This document shows, piece after piece, positions 14,713 to 18,999 of a stretch of 18,999 nt of DNA; position 1 is the stretch's first letter, and each line of letters begins with the position of its first letter. The notes below the pieces were generated by a model, which saw only the letters and a list, made by a program, of their open reading frames with translations, did not search any database and had not been told where the DNA came from. The stretch comes from JAWXUE01 sp044432925. Its GTDB lineage: Bacteria > Bacillota_I > Bacilli_A > Acholeplasmatales > Anaeroplasmataceae. The stretch spans positions 1 to 18,999 of the forward strand of contig JAWXUE010000026.1 in the NCBI GenBank assembly GCA_044432925.1, in the 5' to 3' direction. The position numbers were made by a program, and so were the translations under genes.

Positions 14713-14741
14713 ATTATATCATAAAAATAAAAGAGAGGCAA
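14713..14741 (-). promoter_or_regulatory. Promoter of the helicase operon, overlapping the ydjI terminator
   Basis: On the minus strand TTGCCT (14741-14736), a 17-base spacer, and an extended -10 TGATATAAT whose TATAAT is at 14718-14713. The -35 lies in the loop and 3' arm of the terminator at 14733-14751. Confidence 0.65.
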
Positions 14742-14751
14742 AATACCTCTC
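14733..14751 (-). terminator. Terminator of the pspA-ydjGHI operon
   Basis: GAGAGG, a seven-base loop and CCTCTC are followed on the minus strand by TTTTATTTTT, 8 bases past the ydjI stop. Confidence 0.75.
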
Positions 14752-14758
14752 CTATAAA

Positions 14759-15673
14759 TTATAATTTACATCCACAATTACTGCAAAACTTAGCACTAGT
14801 TACTTGAGTTCCACATTCACCACAGAATCTTTTTGCTGGTTGGTTTTTATTATCCATACCATCCATCATTTTTTCAGCCATTTTCATACCCATCATCATT
14901 TCAGCCATGTTAGATCCAGATCCTCCACCTTTACCGAAACTATCAGCCATAGAAATTTGAGAATATTTATCAACATCTCCAACCATAGCATGAGAAGCAG
15001 CTTTGTTTATCATATCTTGAACTTCTTTTGGATAATTGAAACTCATAATGTTAAACTCAGAAATTGCCATTCCATTTTTTAATACATTCATTTCTAAATC
15101 AGTTTTTATACCATTACCAATTTCCATTCCATTTGCTTGAAGGTTAAACATGTCTTTACCTTCTTTAGAAATCCATTTCATTAATAATGAATCTAATACT
15201 GAAGTAATTCTTGTTTGAATATCAGCAACATGGAATTCCTCTGCACCAGAAAAGTTATCAATTAAATTTACATAATCTTTTACAGAAAAATATAAATTAC
15301 CATTAGCTCTAATCGGCATACCACCTGGTAATTGTGGAGTTTGAATCATAATAGGATTTTTTGTACCCCATTTAACTTCAAATTGTTTAGTATTAACAAA
15401 TAATACTTCAACTCTCATTCCACTATTAAAACCGAATTTAAACCCTTTTAATGTTGATAAGAAAGGAATAATTTTAGATTCAATGTCATATTCACCGTCA
15501 TCTTTGAAAATACCTTCAATTTTTCCACCATTAAAGAAAATTGCATCTTGTCCAGGTCTTAAAATTAATTTAGACCCTTTTTTTATTTCATCATTTGGCC
15601 ATTTCCAAAAAATCGCACCAGCGTCATCATTACGCCATTCAACAACGTCTGAAAATTGTTTTTTAAATATCAT
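14759..15673 (-). CDS. ydjI: SPFH-domain protein, YdjI type, with C-terminal zinc ribbon
   Basis: This 304-residue protein has an SPFH (flotillin/virion-core-like) domain at about 20-230, including IFWKWPNDEIKKGSKLILRP, TPQLPGGMPIRANGNLYFSV and MAISEFNIMSFNYPKEVQ. A Met-rich linker (MAEMMMGMKMAEKMMD) follows, then a zinc ribbon (Cys284, Cys287, Cys297, Cys300). B. subtilis YdjI is the last gene of the pspA-ydjGHI operon and is brought to the membrane by YdjG/YdjH. The gene order here is the same. The ribosome site is GGAG. It is the last gene before a terminator. Confidence 0.88.
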   Translation of the reverse strand: MIFKKQFSDVVEWRNDDAGAIFWKWPNDEIKKGSKLILRPGQDAIFFNGGKIEGIFKDDGEYDIESKIIPFLSTLKGFKFGFNSGMRVEVLFVNTKQFEVKWGTKNPIMIQTPQLPGGMPIRANGNLYFSVKDYVNLIDNFSGAEEFHVADIQTRITSVLDSLLMKWISKEGKDMFNLQANGMEIGNGIKTDLEMNVLKNGMAISEFNIMSFNYPKEVQDMINKAASHAMVGDVDKYSQISMADSFGKGGGSGSNMAEMMMGMKMAEKMMDGMDNKNQPAKRFCGECGTQVTSAKFCSNCGCKL

Positions 15674-15688
15674 AATTTTTCTCCTTAA

Positions 15689-16465
15689 TTAAAAACTTCT
15701 TCCTCTACTAGAGCTACCACCACTGCGGCCTCCACCAGAGCTACTACTATTTGTTTCAATAGGTATTCTTACATGTGTTGATCTCATATATCTATCATAC
15801 CTACCTAATACCCTAGCAGATTCTCTATTCATATAAGTTCTACTTGAAACTGTACTTTTAGTACCTCTATTAAATACTAATACAGTTGCAACTAATGCAG
15901 ATACAATAATAGATATTACTAATATTATTATATGAGGCATTATTTTATTCATTAATAGTTTACTACTAATTGTACTATAAACATTATTTAATAAATTTAT
16001 TGAAGCTGAATAGTATGATTCATTAACATTAGGATCAAGTCTATTTTTAACTGTATTACTAAATTCTAATGTCATTTGATCAATACCAAAATCTGTTAAT
16101 ATAGTTTCTGGATAATCTCCAAACCTAACAAATTCAAGTCTTCTATTTTGTGAAGAATTATACTCTTGAAGTGAAAATACAATAACTAATGCCTCAGCAG
16201 TATATATATCGTAATAATATTCTCTTAAATAACTATGTGCATAAGATACTTCATCAACATAACTTTTTTCTAATGTAATAAAATGAACATCTAAATCAAA
16301 TTCGTTATAAATATCAGTTATAACATTATCTAAATTTTGTACTTGTGTAGTAGAGAAAATATTCGCATTATCTTCTATTCTACCAACTACTTCATTAGCA
16401 TTAACATTATTTATAAAGAATATAGGTAATAAAATTAGTCCTAAAAATACTATTATTTTTTTCAT
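15689..16465 (-). CDS. ydjH: TPM-domain membrane protein, YdjH type
   Basis: This 258-residue protein has a signal peptide or signal anchor at 1-23 (IIVFLGLILLPIFFI, NVNANEV). An extracytoplasmic TPM domain lies at about 25-165, including VGRIEDNANIFSTTQVQNL, DVHFITLEKSYVD, EALVIVFSLQEYN and SYYSASINLL. A transmembrane helix follows at about 176-198. The tail is basic and Gly/Ser-rich, ending SSRGRSF, a common end for TPM proteins. It starts inside the stop of the preceding ydjG gene (ATGA). In B. subtilis YdjH and YdjG together form the membrane platform for YdjI and PspA. Confidence 0.87.
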   Translation of the reverse strand: MKKIIVFLGLILLPIFFINNVNANEVVGRIEDNANIFSTTQVQNLDNVITDIYNEFDLDVHFITLEKSYVDEVSYAHSYLREYYYDIYTAEALVIVFSLQEYNSSQNRRLEFVRFGDYPETILTDFGIDQMTLEFSNTVKNRLDPNVNESYYSASINLLNNVYSTISSKLLMNKIMPHIIILVISIIVSALVATVLVFNRGTKSTVSSRTYMNRESARVLGRYDRYMRSTHVRIPIETNSSSSGGGRSGGSSSRGRSF

Positions 16466-17553
16466 AATAAAACACCTACAATCAAATAAATTAACTCTGA
16501 TATTGCTAAGACACCAAAAAATGCAATTAAAGCAAATTTAACAACTTTACTTATACATACAGGTGGTTTCCCAACAATCTTCCCTGTTTGTCCATTCATT
16601 GCAAAATTATATTCTTTACCTTTATACTTATAACTAACTGTATAAACAGGTAATAAAGTATAAACAGCATCTCTTTGTTTAGTATCTGTTTTAAGTCTAA
16701 CGATATTCACAGTGTCATATCCACGAATAGTATCACTTAAATACTCTTTAATGAATGCATCACTTCTATTTTCAACTCTACTAAATAAGTCTTTATCTGT
16801 ATAATTATATTTTTCAGTTGAAAACCCTGATAAATACGCAGCGTTAAATGTTTCTAACTCATTGTAATTAAATGGTTCTAATAAATCCATAACATTATCA
16901 TCCATTTTAATTGAAGCATCTACAGGAATTTTTTCAAAATCTGCAGTAACTCTTCTATATGAAATATAATGTCTAGTTTCTATTACATTATGCTTAGATG
17001 TTCTATATCTTCTAACTCTAGTACATAATGCTTCTCCTTCAGCTTGTGAATTCAAATTATATAACCAAAATGGAACATATAAACCTTCAATATTTCTAAT
17101 TCTTTTTTCTGTTAAAAAATCATTTGGTGTTACTAATCCATTTCTACACCATTTCTTAAATGCTGCTTGAGCATCTTGATTAGTAAATTTAAATGGTAAA
17201 ACTGAAGCAGGTGCTACCTTACCAGATAATCTAGAAGATATAACCATAGGTGATCCACAAAAGTTGCAATTAGTTGATGCTGTATGTGCATCTGTAATTA
17301 ATACAGCACCACAATTATCACAATTAAATTCTTGTACTTCTGATTCATTGAAAGAAGATATAGTTGTCTTTTCTTTAATTTTTTCAAAATCAGCGTTTTC
17401 AAAAGTTTGAAATTCACTTACATAAAATTCACCTTTACAACTACCACAAATAAGTTTTCCTGAGGTAGCATCATAATTTAGATCACTACCACAGTTTTTA
17501 CACTTATAAGAAACAACTTCCTCAAAATCTTGATTTGTTTCTTGATTATTCAT
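16462..17553 (-). CDS. ydjG: Double zinc-ribbon membrane protein, YdjG type
   Basis: This 363-residue protein opens with two TFIIB-like zinc ribbons: Cys18, Cys21, Cys36, Cys39 and Cys78, Cys81, Cys96, Cys99. The body reads KVAPASVLPFKFTNQDAQAAFKKW, YVPFWLYNL, and AVYTLLPVYTVSYKYKGKEYNFAMNGQTGKI. One transmembrane helix closes the protein (about 340-362). The domain order matches B. subtilis YdjG, the second gene of the pspA-ydjGHI operon. It begins 3 bases after the pspA stop with no evident ribosome site, so it probably relies on coupled translation. The role is envelope-stress complex assembly with PspA, YdjH and YdjI, inferred from the family and gene order. Confidence 0.88.
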   Translation of the reverse strand: MNNQETNQDFEEVVSYKCKNCGSDLNYDATSGKLICGSCKGEFYVSEFQTFENADFEKIKEKTTISSFNESEVQEFNCDNCGAVLITDAHTASTNCNFCGSPMVISSRLSGKVAPASVLPFKFTNQDAQAAFKKWCRNGLVTPNDFLTEKRIRNIEGLYVPFWLYNLNSQAEGEALCTRVRRYRTSKHNVIETRHYISYRRVTADFEKIPVDASIKMDDNVMDLLEPFNYNELETFNAAYLSGFSTEKYNYTDKDLFSRVENRSDAFIKEYLSDTIRGYDTVNIVRLKTDTKQRDAVYTLLPVYTVSYKYKGKEYNFAMNGQTGKIVGKPPVCISKVVKFALIAFFGVLAISELIYLIVGVLL

Positions 17554-17556
17554 TTA

Positions 17557-18234
17557 TTATTTTAAAGAAGCTTTTAATCTTTCTAATTCATCATCAACAG
17601 AAGATTTAGATGCATTATCATATTTAGCCATTAAATCTTCTAAATCATGATCATCTTCAGGTGCGTTTAATTTTGCCATTGCATTAGCTTTATCTAAAGC
17701 TTTGTTAGCTTTTTCTTCTAATCTTTTAAATGTATCTAATGAAGTTGTCCCTTTACCAGAAACACCTTTATTATTATTTAATTTTTCTTGTGCTGCTGCA
17801 GCTGCAAATTTAGCTTTAATTTCTGATTGTTTTGCTCTTAAAGCATCTAAATCTTGAGCTAATTTAGTATGCATAGCACACATTCTTTTTGCATTTAATT
17901 CAGCTACTTCAGCAGCTTGATGTAATGCATTTAACTCTTCTTCTCTAGCAACTTTTTGTTGTAAGAAAGTTTTAGCATCAGCTTCATTACCATTTTGTAA
18001 TGCTTTGATAGCATAATCTTGTAATTTATTTACTTCATTTTGACATTCATCATAAACTCTTTGAGCTCTTGTTTCTTCTGCCATAACAGTTGCTGTTTCA
18101 CTTTTTACTTCTCTTAAATCTTTTTCTAAATTTCTAATTGTTTGATCAATTAATTTTTCTGGATTTTCAACCTTATCTAATAACGCGTTAACATTTGAAG
18201 CCATAATATCTTTAAATCTTTGTAAAATTGCCAT
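17557..18234 (-). CDS. pspA: PspA/IM30 family phage-shock protein
   Basis: This 225-residue, almost fully helical coiled-coil protein starts with the amphipathic helix (MAILQRFKDIMASNVNALLDKVENPEKLIDQTIRNLEKDL), typical of PspA/Vipp1/LiaH. Heptad-rich helices follow to about 190, then an acidic end (LNAPEDDHDLEDLMAKYD). PspA proteins form rings or rods on damaged membranes and limit proton leakage. It is first in a four-gene operon whose order (pspA, ydjG, ydjH, ydjI) equals that of B. subtilis. The ribosome site is AAGGAG. The promoter at 18294-18322 looks like a housekeeping sigma-A promoter rather than the sigma-W type used in B. subtilis. Confidence 0.93.
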   Translation of the reverse strand: MAILQRFKDIMASNVNALLDKVENPEKLIDQTIRNLEKDLREVKSETATVMAEETRAQRVYDECQNEVNKLQDYAIKALQNGNEADAKTFLQQKVAREEELNALHQAAEVAELNAKRMCAMHTKLAQDLDALRAKQSEIKAKFAAAAAQEKLNNNKGVSGKGTTSLDTFKRLEEKANKALDKANAMAKLNAPEDDHDLEDLMAKYDNASKSSVDDELERLKASLK

Positions 18235-18293
18235 AATTTTTTTCTCCTTATTTTTAAAAATTATTTTGTATATTTAACTAATATACTTCTTAT

Positions 18294-18322
18294 ATTATAC
18301 TATATTTTTCAACTTTTTTCAA
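18294..18322 (-). promoter_or_regulatory. Sigma-A type promoter of pspA
   Basis: On the minus strand TTGAAA (18322-18317), a 17-base spacer and TATAAT (18299-18294). No sigma-W like TGAAAC...CGTA pair is seen in the gap. Confidence 0.75.
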
Positions 18323-18343
18323 TAAATGACATAATATCACATA

Positions 18344-18913
18344 TTAGAATGGAAGTTGATATCTTTGAGGTTTTTGTGCTGGTCTATATACATTTATAAG
18401 TTTTGATCTATCTGTAACAATAAACCCAACAATATTTAATACTACTGTTGCTCCTAATCCAATCCCTAATCCTAAGAAAGGATTTTGTAAAACTATAAAT
18501 CCAATAAATAAAGCAGCAATAATTAATACTGCTGAAAAAACTAAAAATAATGATTGTGATTCTAAAATAGTTCTTTTTCTTTGTTCATATTTAACACTAG
18601 GAACACATTGTTGACATAGTTTTTTTAATGTTTCTACATGATTTTCATCAACTTTAAATTGGTGATTTTTATTAACTCTTGTCATAGCACTTCTTACAGA
18701 TTTCATTTCACCATTTAAACCATAATAATGACAATTAAATACTCTTGTACCTTCTACATGTTTGATATATAAAACATCATCCCACTTAACTTTCATAAAA
18801 CTTAAAACATGCCCTGCTGATAAAATGCTTAATCCTGAAGCATCTATATCGTATCCTCTACCTTTTACTTTCATATTAATTCTTGTATGATATTCTTGTA
18901 CACTTAAATACAA
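18344..18913 (-). CDS. Membrane protein of unknown function, two C-terminal TM helices
   Basis: I do not recognise this 189-residue protein. Residues about 14-105 form a soluble domain with a beta pattern (GYDIDASGLSIL, KVKWDDVLYIKHVEG, FNCHYYGLNGEMKSV). This could be a pleckstrin-like or YcxB-like domain. Two hydrophobic helices follow at about 121-142 and 145-167, then a Pro/Gln-rich end. The start is unclear. The frame opens with TTG at 18913, 11 bases from AAGGAG. An ATG at 18920, only 4 bases from the same site, opens a different frame that ends after 14 codons. The first ATG in frame (Met14) has no ribosome site. It stands upstream of pspA on the same strand, but pspA has its own promoter. 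Confidence 0.7.
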   Translation of the reverse strand: MYLSVQEYHTRINMKVKGRGYDIDASGLSILSAGHVLSFMKVKWDDVLYIKHVEGTRVFNCHYYGLNGEMKSVRSAMTRVNKNHQFKVDENHVETLKKLCQQCVPSVKYEQRKRTILESQSLFLVFSAVLIIAALFIGFIVLQNPFLGLGIGLGATVVLNIVGFIVTDRSKLINVYRPAQKPQRYQLPF

Positions 18914-18999
18914 GTCTCATACTACTCCTTCTTTTATTTTTTTTATATAATAGAATAGACACAAAACAAAACTTTTAATATTTTCTATAGCTTTGACTA

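Noticed and set aside
14804..15692. Two plus-strand frames (14804-15082 and 15483-15692)
   Set aside because: Both lie opposite ydjI. Their His/Ser/Phe-rich translations are mirror images of its Met/Gly-rich sequence.

Overview
The window is very A+T-rich, uses the standard bacterial code (TGG for Trp, TGA used as a stop) and has Gram-positive style ribosome binding sites. It looks like a chromosome segment of a low-GC, fermentative, anaerobic member of the Bacilli (Erysipelotrichia or RF39-like). That assignment is inferred from base composition, gene families and the Bacillus-type pspA-ydjGHI operon. No rRNA, tRNA, CRISPR array or transposase is visible.

Region 1 (1-4032) is a rearranged accessory zone. 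A block made of a Fic-domain gene start, a 15-bp inverted repeat flanking its promoter, and a decaying 3' half of a CotJC/manganese-catalase gene occurs twice (about 1-2540 and 3395-4032). The left copy also carries an AbiEi-type antitoxin gene with a one-base frameshift, located directly upstream of fic on the same strand, and a lipoprotein with a Listeria-Bacteroides repeat. The intact Fic protein has Gln where the catalytic His of the Fic motif is expected.

Region 2 (4137-8901) has a small membrane-protein gene overlapping bioY (biotin uptake), a YgiN-like monooxygenase gene, and a pyruvate formate-lyase (PFL) operon on the minus strand. That operon reads pflA, a thioredoxin-like gene, a PFL body without its C-terminus, and then a separate 77-codon gene carrying the glycyl-radical domain. 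PFL is therefore split into two polypeptides.

Region 3 (9184-12760) reads on the plus strand: a pair of short chromate-transporter (CHR) genes, an M18 aminopeptidase, and a DegV-family lipid-binding protein. Clear promoters precede the last two, and hairpin terminators follow each of them.

Region 4 (12766-18920) reads on the minus strand: a membrane protein of unknown function, the PspA-YdjG-YdjH-YdjI envelope-stress operon with a sigma-A type promoter, then a DEAD-box helicase and a zinc-ribbon CPBP intramembrane protease. The YdjI terminator overlaps the helicase promoter.

The items most worth following are the duplicated Fic locus with its conserved operator-like repeat, the AbiEi-Fic pairing, the His-less Fic motif, and the split PFL with a thioredoxin embedded in its operon.
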